Positions 1 through 6,315 of a stretch of DNA of 15,624 nt are shown piece by piece. The position numbers and the translations under genes were made by a program. The notes under the pieces were generated by a model. That model was not told the DNA's origin. It did no database searches and saw nothing but the letters and a program-made list of their open reading frames with translations. The stretch comes from Bacillota bacterium (GTDB lineage: Bacteria > Bacillota_A > Clostridia > Lachnospirales > WQUN01), in NCBI GenBank assembly GCA_009786175.1, contig WQTQ01000183.1, positions 1 to 15,624 of the forward strand, written 5' to 3'. How positions within the stretch are numbered: position 1 is the stretch's first letter; the number at the start of each line of letters is the position of its first letter.

Positions 1-332
1 GGCTCTGCTTCCAAAGCTTGTTTCATATGCTGCATGTACTGCTTCTTGTCCGCCTGGGCACGCAGGGAATACACTGCAGGCCCTTTGCTTGCGTTAAGCA
101 TACGGCTTTGTATGAATGTGGCATCTATGGCCTTACCCATGCGACCGCCAAGGGCGTCAATTTCCCGCACCAAATGGCCCTTCGCGCTGCCGCCGATACA
201 TGGGTTGCAGGGCATAAGGGCTATGCTGTCCAAACTTAGGGCAAAAAGTGTTACTTTTTGGCCAAGTTGCGCTGCGGCGAAAGCCGCTTCACAACCGGCG
301 TGACCGCCGCCAATTACTACAATGTGTTTCAT
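1..332 (-). CDS. mnmG: MnmG (GidA), tRNA U34 carboxymethylaminomethyl modification FAD enzyme, N-terminal part
   Basis: Partial: the gene starts at ATG 332-330 and runs off the left edge, leaving 110 codons. The protein opens with [17 protein letters not shown], a Rossmann FAD-binding motif with GGGHAG at residues 8-13. Residues 40-63 contain [20 protein letters not shown] followed by ALGG, the family signature around the conserved cysteines. MnmG is known to bind FAD and to work with MnmE in an alpha2-beta2 complex that installs the (carboxymethyl)aminomethyl group at C5 of wobble uridine U34, using methylene-tetrahydrofolate; it is cytosolic. A Shine-Dalgarno site (AAGGA) lies about 9 nt before the start. 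The gene is the last visible member of the rpmH-to-mnmG operon, 13 nt after the PC4-like gene. Where the family usually has Ser or Ala after MPCNP there is Cys45, a small variation. Identification is secure. Confidence 0.96.
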   Translation of the reverse strand, partial: MKHIVVIGGGHAGCEAAFAAAQLGQKVTLFALSLDSIALMPCNPCIGGSAKGHLVREIDALGGRMGKAIDATFIQSRMLNASKGPAVYSLRAQADKKQYMQHMKQALEAE

Positions 333-345
333 GTTTGTAATCCTT

Positions 346-567
346 CTACAATCCAATTTCGTCCAGCATTTGTTTAAGTTTAGACACCTCTTCGGAAGAA
401 AGAGTAACGCCTTTGCCCATTCTTTCCCGCTGTGGCGACCATTCTCTAATGTCGTACTTCGGCTCACGTTCATTCCAGCTTATTAAGTTGAGTTCCTTTG
501 TCCAACCTTTCGAATTTTCGGATAAAATTCCGATGTGCCTTGTTATTTCGTATTTGAATTCTGCCAT
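346..567 (-). CDS. PC4/YdbC-family single-stranded nucleic-acid-binding protein
   Basis: This 73-aa protein matches the bacterial YdbC branch of the PC4 (transcriptional coactivator p15) family. The core reads [20 protein letters not shown] and continues into an IREWSP segment and MGKGVTLS, with aromatic Trp22, Trp31 and Trp43 on the predicted beta-sheet and a C-terminal helix (about 58-71) expected to dimerise. Family members bind single-stranded DNA or RNA as a dimer of antiparallel sheets; no cellular role is established for the bacterial branch. The ATG at 567 has an AGAGGAG site about 9 nt upstream. The gene lies 17 nt after mnmE and 13 nt before mnmG, so it is almost certainly cotranscribed with the tRNA-modification pair. 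That location suggests, but does not show, a link to RNA handling. No signal peptide or membrane segment is visible. Confidence 0.85.
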   Translation of the reverse strand: MAEFKYEITRHIGILSENSKGWTKELNLISWNEREPKYDIREWSPQRERMGKGVTLSSEEVSKLKQMLDEIGL

Positions 568-584
568 TACATAATGCTCCTCTC

Positions 585-1952
585 TTATTTACCTAAACAA
601 AACTCTGCAAAAATCCTATCTAAAATATCGTCCCCAACTTCTACGCCCAAAACCTCCCCAAGTGCCATATATGCAGCGCGAAGCCTTACAGACACTAAAT
701 CCTCCGGCACACCCAGTTCTATTTCTTGCATGGCAATGCGCACGTAGTTTATCGCCTGCTCTATCAAAATACGATGGCGTTCGCGGGTGATTATATCCGC
801 ATCGTTGTTGGCATCGCCTATGCCGGATAGGAATAATTCGTGAATCTGCGCGTATAGTTTATCCAGCCCTTCACCCGTCTGGGACGAGATTTCAATAATA
901 ATTACTTCGCCGCTTTCCTCCGGCGCAAAAGAAGAAAATGGCTCCAAATCACACTTATTCATCAGCACAATCAAAGGCTTACCCCTCAACCGCTGCAACA
1001 TTTCCATATCCTCTGTATCAAACCCCTGTAGTTTATCTACTACATACAACACAAACTCTGACTCTTTGGCCGCTTCCAATGTTTTTTCAACCCCAATTTT
1101 TTCAACAGGGTCTTCTGTCTCACGTATACCTGCTGTATCCATAAGCAGCAAAGGAACGTCGCCAACTACTACACGCTCTGTTAAAATATCCCGCGTAGTA
1201 CCGGCTTGCTCATGTACAATAGCCCTGTCCTCGCTTAAAATCGCATTAAGCAATGTAGATTTGCCCGCATTTGGGCGGCCTATTATTACTGTTTTTATAC
1301 CATCCCGCAGCATCCGGCCTACGGCCGCTGTTTTATACAAAGCTTCCAAACCTGCAATAACTTCGCTGCCTTCACCAAGTATTTGCATTGCGTTTTTGGC
1401 TTCTTCTTCATGTTCCGGGTAGTCAATACTAAGCTCGATGTGGGCAATCCAATGTAAGATTTTATCCCGCAAAATTTCAATCCGGCGGGACAAGCCGCCG
1501 CCAAGCTGCCTTAACCCGGCACGGCGTGCCGCGTCACTTCCTGCGTTTATTAAATCCATTACCGCTTCTGCCTGGGTAAGGTTTATGCGTCCATTCAAAA
1601 AGGCGCGCTTTGTAAACTCGCCGGGTTCGGCAAGTCGCGCACCTTCATGAATCACAGCGTCCAGTACGCCGCGCAATACAACCATGCCGCCATGGGCATA
1701 AATTTCAACAGTGTCTTCTTTTGTGTAAGAACGGGGCGCAAGCATTGGACAAACCATTACTTCGTCAATAATTTCCCCGTTGCTATAAATTTTTCCGTAG
1801 TACATTTTGTGGCTCTCTAACTTTTGCGCAGGAGAAAATACACGCCCAAGCAAATTCAGCACACCTTCACCGGACATTCTTACAATACCGATTGCCCCAT
1901 GGCCATAAGCCGTAGCAATTGCAGCAATTATATCCTTATCTTTACCCGTCAT
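585..1952 (-). CDS. mnmE: MnmE (TrmE) tRNA modification GTPase
   Basis: This 455-aa protein has the usual family length. The N-terminal tetrahydrofolate-binding domain covers about residues 1-120. A helical domain (about 121-215 and 380-455) flanks a Ras-like G domain with P-loop GRPNAGKST (225-233), G2 TTRD (252-255), G3 DTAG (272-275) and G4 NKCD (332-335). The C-terminus is CLGK (452-455), the conserved C-x-G-K motif that carries the catalytically important cysteine. MnmE is a potassium-stimulated GTPase that dimerises through its G domains and partners with MnmG to modify U34 of tRNAs reading NNA/NNG codons. The ATG at 1952 overlaps the jag stop codon (TAATG) and has no strong Shine-Dalgarno site, pointing to translational coupling. 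All key residues are present, so it should be active. Confidence 0.98.
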   Translation of the reverse strand: MTGKDKDIIAAIATAYGHGAIGIVRMSGEGVLNLLGRVFSPAQKLESHKMYYGKIYSNGEIIDEVMVCPMLAPRSYTKEDTVEIYAHGGMVVLRGVLDAVIHEGARLAEPGEFTKRAFLNGRINLTQAEAVMDLINAGSDAARRAGLRQLGGGLSRRIEILRDKILHWIAHIELSIDYPEHEEEAKNAMQILGEGSEVIAGLEALYKTAAVGRMLRDGIKTVIIGRPNAGKSTLLNAILSEDRAIVHEQAGTTRDILTERVVVGDVPLLLMDTAGIRETEDPVEKIGVEKTLEAAKESEFVLYVVDKLQGFDTEDMEMLQRLRGKPLIVLMNKCDLEPFSSFAPEESGEVIIIEISSQTGEGLDKLYAQIHELFLSGIGDANNDADIITRERHRILIEQAINYVRIAMQEIELGVPEDLVSVRLRAAYMALGEVLGVEVGDDILDRIFAEFCLGK

Positions 1953-2581
1953 TACGCTTTTTTAGCACCCGCAGATATAACAACATAACGATGAGGCTCG
2001 TTTCCTTCGCTGTAGGTACGCACGTCTTTGCTGTTTTGCAAAGTAGTATGAATTATGTGACGCTCGAAACGGCTCATGGGCTCTAACTTAACACTATGGC
2101 GTTTTTCCCTTACTTTGCGGGCTATATTGCGGGCAAGAGCCTCTAATGTATCTCTACGGCGTTTACGGTAGTTACCCGTATCCAAAATTATATTTAAGTC
2201 TTTAATGCCGCGCCCGTTAATCATAAGATTGGCAATATATTGCAAAGAGTCGATAGTTTGGCCGCGCTTGCCTATAAGGATACCCATGCTGTCGCCAATA
2301 AAGTTTACATAAATGCGCCTGTCTTTTCTGGTTACTTCAATTTCCATACTTAGGCCCATGGAAAGAGTTACTTCCCTAAGGAAATTTTTAACCAATGTTT
2401 CCGGGTCCTCTTTGCGGGAAACTTTTACTATAGCCGGTTTCGCGCCTATACCAAAAATGCCGCCCTTCGCGCCTTCATCTATTACAGTAATGTCAACTTC
2501 CTCTTCCACAGCATTAAGAGCTTTTAAGGCTTCTGCTATGGCCAATTCTACTGTTTTCGCGCTTCTTTCAACTGTCTCCAT
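1952..2581 (-). CDS. jag: Jag/KhpB RNA-binding protein (Jag-N, KH, R3H domains)
   Basis: The 209-aa protein shows the three Jag domains in order. The Jag-N domain is at about 1-52, with the GAKGGIFGIGAKPA segment (37-50). A KH domain spans about 76-135 with the GKRG loop at 104-107. A C-terminal R3H domain covers about 142-206, with the R-x-x-x-H pair at Arg171 and His175. Jag (SpoIIIJ-associated protein, KhpB) is a cytosolic RNA-binding protein. In several Gram-positive bacteria it affects cell elongation and division or small-RNA biology, and it is nearly always encoded next to yidC, as here (16-nt gap). The start at 2581 has a strong AGGGAGGG site about 6 nt upstream. The linker between Jag-N and KH is short (about 25 aa), the compact clostridial form. 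Confidence 0.95.
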   Translation of the reverse strand: METVERSAKTVELAIAEALKALNAVEEEVDITVIDEGAKGGIFGIGAKPAIVKVSRKEDPETLVKNFLREVTLSMGLSMEIEVTRKDRRIYVNFIGDSMGILIGKRGQTIDSLQYIANLMINGRGIKDLNIILDTGNYRKRRRDTLEALARNIARKVREKRHSVKLEPMSRFERHIIHTTLQNSKDVRTYSEGNEPHRYVVISAGAKKA

Positions 2582-2597
2582 ATATACCCTCCCTAGT

Positions 2598-3698
2598 TTA
2601 GTATTCTTTTTTCGAGAATGGTAATTTTAGCGGTATACCATCTTTTTTGTTTAGAATCAAATCTTGCACTAATTGGAATATCTGAGATGTTACCCAGAAT
2701 AATGCCACACCGCCCGGCAAGCCAACGGTAATAAAACCTATAAATATCGGCATTATAATCAACATCATTTTTTGCTGCATCTTTACTTTTTCATCTGCAT
2801 TTGGGTCTGCCATTCTTTGCTGAGATACCCACTGAGAGCAGAACATTGTAATTACCGTCAAAAGTGGCAGAACAATATAAGGCCATGTCCAGCCGCTTTG
2901 CTCTACCATGCTAAGCCCAAAGAATGTTTCTATAGAGTGACGGTATTCGTTTAGCTGGCCAATTATAGTCCAGTAATATGCCGGTACTTGCTCTTGAAGC
3001 CAAGCCCAATTTTCAGATGTAAAGCGGCTGATAACACGTGATAAATCTGCGGGTACTGACAAGCTGATAACATCGCCAACTTGCTCCCTTGCAGCTTCAA
3101 AGGAATAACCCCGATTCATTAAGTGTAATACTTCTTCGTTATTTTTTATTATCCTGCTTGGAATAAGATCCTCTGCAATAGGCCAAAGCAGTTCAATATA
3201 ACCCGGCACTTGTTGGATTGCCACAGAAATATCGTTATACAGCTCTCTTAGGTATGTTATATACAAAAACGCCTGCCGCATAATAAAGTTTAAACCTATG
3301 AACAACGGCATTTGCAGCAGCATAGGGAAACAGCCCTTTAAAGGGTTAGCGTCATGCTTTTGCATTAGCACCTGTTTTTCCGCGTTCATTTTCTTAACAA
3401 TTTCCGGGTCTTTGGAATTACCGTACTTTGCTTGTATTTTATCAAGCTCGGGTTTAAGCTCCCGCATTCTCATCATAGACTTCTGTGCTTTAATGCTTAA
3501 GGGCATCATACAAGCGCGGAAGATAATTGTCATAAGAATAATTGTAAAGCCTAATGAATTAGCCGGACCTATGGCAAAAACAATATTAAATAAAAAATTT
3601 ACGACATGTCCAAATATAGCCGCAATAGGCCCAACAATAAAACCCGGCTCCCGTTCAACTTGTCTTGCTAAAAAAACTAAATTGGTTAATACATTCAA
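2598..3698 (-). CDS. yidC: YidC/Oxa1 family membrane protein insertase
   Basis: The 366-aa protein has the YidC core. Predicted membrane segments lie at about 30-62, 122-143, 271-290 and 311-347. The hydrophilic-groove arginine is in the context IIFRACMMPL (Arg61). A cytoplasmic coiled-coil hairpin spans about 75-117 (MRMRELKPELDKIQAKYG), and GCFPMLLQMPLFIG (122-135) is a family hallmark. YidC inserts membrane proteins alone or with SecYEG. Translation must begin at TTG 3698-3696: GGGAGG lies 7 nt upstream and no in-frame ATG occurs before the core. There is no lipobox cysteine, unlike Bacillus SpoIIIJ. Compared with Bacillus, an insertion of roughly 100 aa (about 150-262) separates the second and third core segments and should face outside; this explains the length. 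It lies between yidD (18-nt gap) and jag. Confidence 0.96.
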   Translation of the reverse strand: MNVLTNLVFLARQVEREPGFIVGPIAAIFGHVVNFLFNIVFAIGPANSLGFTIILMTIIFRACMMPLSIKAQKSMMRMRELKPELDKIQAKYGNSKDPEIVKKMNAEKQVLMQKHDANPLKGCFPMLLQMPLFIGLNFIMRQAFLYITYLRELYNDISVAIQQVPGYIELLWPIAEDLIPSRIIKNNEEVLHLMNRGYSFEAAREQVGDVISLSVPADLSRVISRFTSENWAWLQEQVPAYYWTIIGQLNEYRHSIETFFGLSMVEQSGWTWPYIVLPLLTVITMFCSQWVSQQRMADPNADEKVKMQQKMMLIIMPIFIGFITVGLPGGVALFWVTSQIFQLVQDLILNKKDGIPLKLPFSKKEY

Positions 3699-3716
3699 AA
3701 CTTAACCTCCCACAAT

Positions 3717-3926
3717 TTAGGGGACAGGATCATACCCGCCCCTGGAAAAAGGATTGCATCGTGCTATCCTTTTAGTACCCATCCACACGCCTTTTACTGC
3801 CCCATGACGTTCTACAGCCTCTATCATATAAGCCGAACAGGTGGGGTAATACTTACACCTTGGGCCCAATAACGGAGAAATACATAACCTATAAAACTTA
3901 ACTATTAATATTATTAGAAACTTCAT
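3717..3926 (-). CDS. yidD: YidD, membrane protein insertion efficiency factor
   Basis: This 69-aa protein carries the full YidD signature: [18 protein letters not shown], then [23 protein letters not shown] and the terminal GGYDPVP. The conserved cysteines are Cys24, Cys30 and Cys57. A short hydrophobic or amphipathic N-terminus ([14 protein letters not shown]) suits peripheral membrane attachment. YidD is thought to help YidC-dependent insertion, and it precedes yidC by 18 nt here. I chose ATG 3926 because it aligns with family N-termini; an upstream in-frame TTG at 3959 would add 11 residues. From the ATG the gene overlaps the rnpA 3' end by 29 nt in another frame. No convincing Shine-Dalgarno site precedes the ATG, so translation may be coupled to rnpA. 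Confidence 0.93.
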   Translation of the reverse strand: MKFLIILIVKFYRLCISPLLGPRCKYYPTCSAYMIEAVERHGAVKGVWMGTKRIARCNPFSRGGYDPVP

Positions 3927-4302
3927 AAGGTAAACCCAACTTTTTTTCCAATCTTTCAAACAGGCGTCTAACAGAATTGTTAATTTGCCAAAACGCGCCC
4001 TTACCTGTAAGCTGCGCTGTTGGGGTACGGGCTACAATAACAAAATCGTAACCTATGGCTTGTCCATCATGTAAAAGTAAACGGCAAGCCTCTTTAACCC
4101 ATCGCTTAATACGGTTACGTACTACTGCACAGCCTATTTTTTTGCTTACAGTTATGCCAATCCTGTTTTGATTAAGATCATTTGCCAGGGCGTAAGCTAC
4201 AAAAAAAGAATCTGCAGCGTACTTACCCTGGCTATAAACTTTTTTAAAGTCTTGATTTTTTTTAAGAGATAATATTTTTGTTGTCTTATGCAGACAGCAC
4301 AT
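3898..4302 (-). CDS. rnpA: Ribonuclease P protein component
   Basis: This 134-aa basic protein is the RNase P protein subunit, which binds the catalytic RNA and helps it recognise the 5' leader of precursor tRNAs. The family pattern is clear: [18 protein letters not shown] near the N-terminus, then [20 protein letters not shown] with the RNR motif at 62-64, then RWVKEACR. The protein is slightly longer than the usual 110-120 aa because of a tail after about residue 120 ([15 protein letters not shown]). ATG 4302 is the only plausible start: AGAGGT lies 5-6 nt upstream and no ATG, GTG or TTG follows before the conserved core. This start lies inside rpmH, giving a 17-nt out-of-frame overlap, so the Shine-Dalgarno site is itself L34 coding sequence. 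The 3' end overlaps yidD by 29 nt. Confidence 0.95.
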   Translation of the reverse strand: MCCLHKTTKILSLKKNQDFKKVYSQGKYAADSFFVAYALANDLNQNRIGITVSKKIGCAVVRNRIKRWVKEACRLLLHDGQAIGYDFVIVARTPTAQLTGKGAFWQINNSVRRLFERLEKKLGLPYEVSNNINS

Positions 4303-4423
4303 GTCTACCTCTTTGACGCCTTCTTCTCAAAACTTTACGGCCGTTAGATGTGCTCATGCGCTTACGGAAACCATGTTCTTTGCTGCGCTGCCTTTTTTTA
4401 GGCTGAAACGTCCTTTTGCTCAT
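4286..4423 (-). CDS. rpmH: 50S ribosomal protein L34
   Basis: This 45-aa protein reads [19 protein letters not shown], then [13 protein letters not shown] and a run of arginines ending RGRHVLSA. It is an almost exact L34 sequence with one extra residue (Ser2) compared with the usual MKRTFQPKK start. L34 is a small, very basic protein buried in 23S rRNA of the large subunit. The start at 4423 has a strong AAGGAAGGTGA Shine-Dalgarno site. It is the first gene of the leftward operon, behind a near-consensus promoter. The stop codon (TAA 4288-4286) lies 14 nt beyond the first base of the rnpA start codon. It is too short to show up in most length-filtered gene lists but is unambiguous. Confidence 0.97.
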   Translation of the reverse strand: MSKRTFQPKKRQRSKEHGFRKRMSTSNGRKVLRRRRQRGRHVLSA

Positions 4424-4492
4424 TATGTCACCTTCCTTTAAATATAAATGGGCTTTACCCCAGTGTAATCTGATATTGACATTAGCTTTAGC

Positions 4493-4521
4493 ATTATATG
4501 CATTGATTCTATGTACGTCAA
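4493..4521 (-). promoter_or_regulatory. Sigma-A-type promoter of the rpmH-rnpA-yidD-yidC-jag-mnmE-mnmG operon
   Basis: On the minus strand the sequence has -35 TTGACG (4521-4516), a 17-nt spacer and a perfect -10 TATAAT (4498-4493). Transcription would start near 4486, giving a leader of about 63 nt before rpmH, which carries the L34 Shine-Dalgarno site. No other leftward promoter of this quality was seen in the interval, so it probably drives the whole minus-strand operon. It lies outside the main DnaA-box cluster. Confidence 0.8.
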
Positions 4522-4577
4522 TCCTTTCCTGTTTTTTATCTCGCTTTTCTTACTGAAAATTACTTGACACAGGTATT

Positions 4578-4706
4578 TGTGTGTAAAAATTGTTAATCTT
4601 ATGTACAAAAACTGTTGACATCGTATTGCTTATCCACAGCTAATTTGATATATTAGATAGGTGCCAAAAAAAGTTATACACAGCCTGTTGAAACTTGTGT
4701 GGATAA
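4578..4706. other. Upstream part of oriC: DnaA-box cluster in the rpmH-dnaA interval
   Basis: The 328-nt interval 4424-4751 between divergent rpmH and dnaA contains DnaA boxes. There is an exact TTATCCACA at 4630-4638 (+), an exact TTATACACA at 4674-4682 (+), and an inverted exact TGTGGATAA at 4698-4706. Weaker sites are TGTGTAAAA at 4580-4588 and TTATGTACA at 4599-4607. The three strong boxes lie within 77 nt, just upstream of dnaA, as in the bipartite origins of Bacillota. Besides helping build the initiation complex, these boxes overlap the region where the dnaA promoter must lie, which suits DnaA autoregulation. AT-rich sequence (4711-4730) follows the last box. The rest of the interval is the leftward promoter and unremarkable AT-rich DNA. 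Confidence 0.85.
4615..4644 (+). promoter_or_regulatory. dnaA: Candidate dnaA promoter with a DnaA box in its spacer
   Basis: An exact -35 TTGACA (4615-4620) is followed after 18 nt by GCTAAT (4639-4644), a 4-of-6 match to the -10 consensus. The exact DnaA box at 4630-4638 fills the spacer, so DnaA binding would block polymerase. An alternative is TTGAAA (4688-4693), 17 nt, TAGCAT (4711-4716), whose spacer also holds a DnaA box (4698-4706). Another TTGACA at 4564-4569 lacks a good -10. I cannot choose between them with certainty. Confidence 0.4.
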
Positions 4707-4736
4707 CTTTTAGCATTTTAATTAATTAAAACCAGC

Positions 4737-4754
4737 AAAGGAGAAATTGTAGTG
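4737..4754 (+). promoter_or_regulatory. dnaA: Shine-Dalgarno site that selects the GTG start of dnaA
   Basis: AAAGGAG (4737-4743) is 8 nt before GTG 4752-4754 and 14 nt before the in-frame ATG at 4758. The spacing favours GTG, which would make the protein begin Met-Asp-Met-His. Confidence 0.7.
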
Positions 4755-6080
4755 GACATGCATAATATTTGGGAGAAAGCTTTGCCTTTGCTAGAGAACT
4801 CAATGACACAGGTCGTTTACGCTTCTTTCATAGAGACTATATCTCCAATTTCCTATGAAAATGGCTTATTAACGCTTATGACCGATAGGGATTTTAACAA
4901 ACCTACGCTAAAAATCAGATATTTTCACGAAATTACACGTTGCGTCAGGTCTGTTTCAGGTAATAGTGATTTAGAAATACACATCGTATCCCCCGAAGAT
5001 TTTATTAGGGTAGAAAACACACAAACTAAGGCCTTTAACTACAATTATGAAAAAACTAACTTGCGAAAAAAATATGTATTCGAGACATTCGTCGCAGGGA
5101 AATGCAACGCTCTTGCTTACAATGCGGCAAAAGCTGTCGCGGAAACACCGGGTTCAAGCAGGTATAACCCGCTATTCCTATATGGCGGTGTAGGCCTTGG
5201 TAAAACTCATCTCGTTCACTCAATAGGCAATCATATACTTGACATATCGCCGGAGCTTAACGTTATGTATGTCTCCTCCGAAACATTTACCAATGAATTT
5301 ATTACCGCGATACGTGAACAAACCGGCCCGCAATTTAAAACTAAATACCGCAATGTAGACGTTTTATTAATAGATGACGTACAATTTTTAGAAGGTAAAG
5401 TGGAAACACAGGAAGAAATGTTCCACACTTTCAACGATTTATACAGTGCGAACAAGCAAATCGTTTTAACCAGCGACCTTCCGCCTAAAGAACTTACAGG
5501 CCTTGAGGCACGTCTTACATCACGCTTTGCCGCAGGCCTTATTGCAGACATAAATATACCGGACTATGAAACACGCGCCGCAATATTAGAAAAAAAATTA
5601 CAGCACGAACATTTAGAAATACCCCAGTCTGTAAAAGAATTTATTGTCCGCAACATAGTTTCAAATATACGCGACCTGGAAGGTGCGCTTAACAAAATAA
5701 TGGCATATGCTAACCTAAACAACACTCCTCTTTCTTTAGAATTGGCACAACTGGCGTTAAAAGATCAGCTTGTTAATGCCGCAAAACCTGATGTTACAAT
5801 GGAGTATATCCAACAGGTGGTAGCGTCCCATTTCAGACTAACCGCAGAAGATTTAAACAGCCGGAAGCGTACCCAGTCCATAGTTTTCCCAAGACAAATA
5901 GCAATGTATCTTTGCCGTAAAATAATGGACAAGTCTTTACCGGATGTAGGCAAATTCTTTGGCGGAAGAGATCACTCAACAGTAATCCATTCTTGCGAAA
6001 AAATTGCAAATGAAATAGAAATGGATGAAAAACTACGTGTTTTGGTAGAGGATTTAGAAATACGTATCAAAGGAGAATAG
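4752..6080 (+). CDS. dnaA: Chromosomal replication initiator protein DnaA
   Basis: This 442-aa protein has the four DnaA domains. Domain I (about 1-82) mediates self-association and helicase contacts. A short linker (about 83-105) follows. The AAA+ domain (about 106-320) has Walker A GGVGLGKT (145-152) and Walker B VLLIDDVQF (204-212). The C-terminal helix-turn-helix domain IV (about 345-442) contains the DnaA signature LPDVGKFFGGRDHSTV (396-411), which reads the box. DnaA-ATP assembles on the boxes on both sides of this gene and melts the origin. The GTG start is chosen from Shine-Dalgarno spacing. One variation stands out: the segment after sensor II's upstream helix reads LEARLTSRFAAGL (251-263), where Bacillus and E. 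coli have LEDRL-[RK]-SRF-x-WGL. The likely arginine finger (Arg258) is kept, but the following Trp is Ala. dnaN follows after the second origin segment. Confidence 0.98.
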   Translation: MDMHNIWEKALPLLENSMTQVVYASFIETISPISYENGLLTLMTDRDFNKPTLKIRYFHEITRCVRSVSGNSDLEIHIVSPEDFIRVENTQTKAFNYNYEKTNLRKKYVFETFVAGKCNALAYNAAKAVAETPGSSRYNPLFLYGGVGLGKTHLVHSIGNHILDISPELNVMYVSSETFTNEFITAIREQTGPQFKTKYRNVDVLLIDDVQFLEGKVETQEEMFHTFNDLYSANKQIVLTSDLPPKELTGLEARLTSRFAAGLIADINIPDYETRAAILEKKLQHEHLEIPQSVKEFIVRNIVSNIRDLEGALNKIMAYANLNNTPLSLELAQLALKDQLVNAAKPDVTMEYIQQVVASHFRLTAEDLNSRKRTQSIVFPRQIAMYLCRKIMDKSLPDVGKFFGGRDHSTVIHSCEKIANEIEMDEKLRVLVEDLEIRIKGE

Positions 6081-6082
6081 CC

Positions 6083-6254
6083 TGTGAATATTCTTGTTCA
6101 TAAAATGTGGACAAAATGTTCATAAAAATAAAAACCTGACACTGCTGTGGATACTCTTGATAACTAACGAATATATTCACAGTAACTCTACAAGATTTCC
6201 CACAGCAAAAACATTCATTTTGCAGGGCTGTAATTGCTTTTCCACCAATCCACA
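6083..6254. other. Downstream part of oriC: degenerate DnaA-box cluster between dnaA and dnaN
   Basis: The 232-nt dnaA-dnaN gap holds repeated near-matches to the DnaA box TTATNCACA. One-mismatch sites are TGTGAATAT (6083-6091), TGTGGACAA (6106-6114), TGTGGATAC (6146-6154) and ATATTCACA (6173-6181). Two-mismatch sites are TTTCCCACA (6196-6204), TTTTCCACC (6238-6246) and CAATCCACA (6246-6254). The last two are back to back and directly precede the C-rich cluster and trio array, the arrangement seen at the Bacillus subtilis unwinding region. No gene is supported here, although an open frame continuous with dnaN runs through it. Confidence 0.75.
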
Positions 6255-6300
6255 GCCCCTACTACTACCACTACTAATAATAAAATATAATAAATATATA
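6255..6300 (+). other. Origin unwinding region: C-rich cluster, DnaA-trio array and AT-rich DUE
   Basis: Directly after the last DnaA-like box, GCCCC (6255-6259) is followed by eight triplets at 6260-6283: TAC, TAC, TAC, CAC, TAC, TAA, TAA, TAA. Then comes an uninterrupted A/T stretch to 6300, ending at the dnaN Shine-Dalgarno site. This is the layout of the basal origin unwinding system described in Bacillus subtilis, where DnaA boxes load DnaA onto a single strand through trinucleotide DnaA-trios (3'-GAT type, read as TAC/TAA on this strand) next to a G/C patch. It marks the expected site of strand opening. Assignment is by pattern and position. Confidence 0.8.
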
Positions 6301-6315
6301 GGAGTGTTTCAATTG
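6300..6315 (+). promoter_or_regulatory. dnaN: Shine-Dalgarno site that suggests a TTG start for dnaN
   Basis: AGGAG at 6300-6304 lies 8 nt before TTG 6313-6315 and 14 nt before the in-frame ATG 6319-6321. Spacing favours TTG, although the ATG coincides with the usual family N-terminus. The two choices differ by two residues. Confidence 0.55.

Noticed and set aside
18..303. Plus-strand open frames at the left edge
   Set aside because: They are antisense to mnmG, whose N-terminal motifs on the minus strand are unmistakable.
3927..3959. Longer yidD form starting at TTG 3959
   Set aside because: ATG 3926 aligns with the usual YidD N-terminus; the 11 extra residues are hydrophilic and the start would be TTG with no better ribosome site.
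6094..6312. In-frame upstream extension of dnaN giving a 449-aa protein
   Set aside because: The extension translates the DnaA-box and unwinding region, has no clamp homology or Shine-Dalgarno site, and the 374-376 aa form has the normal family length.
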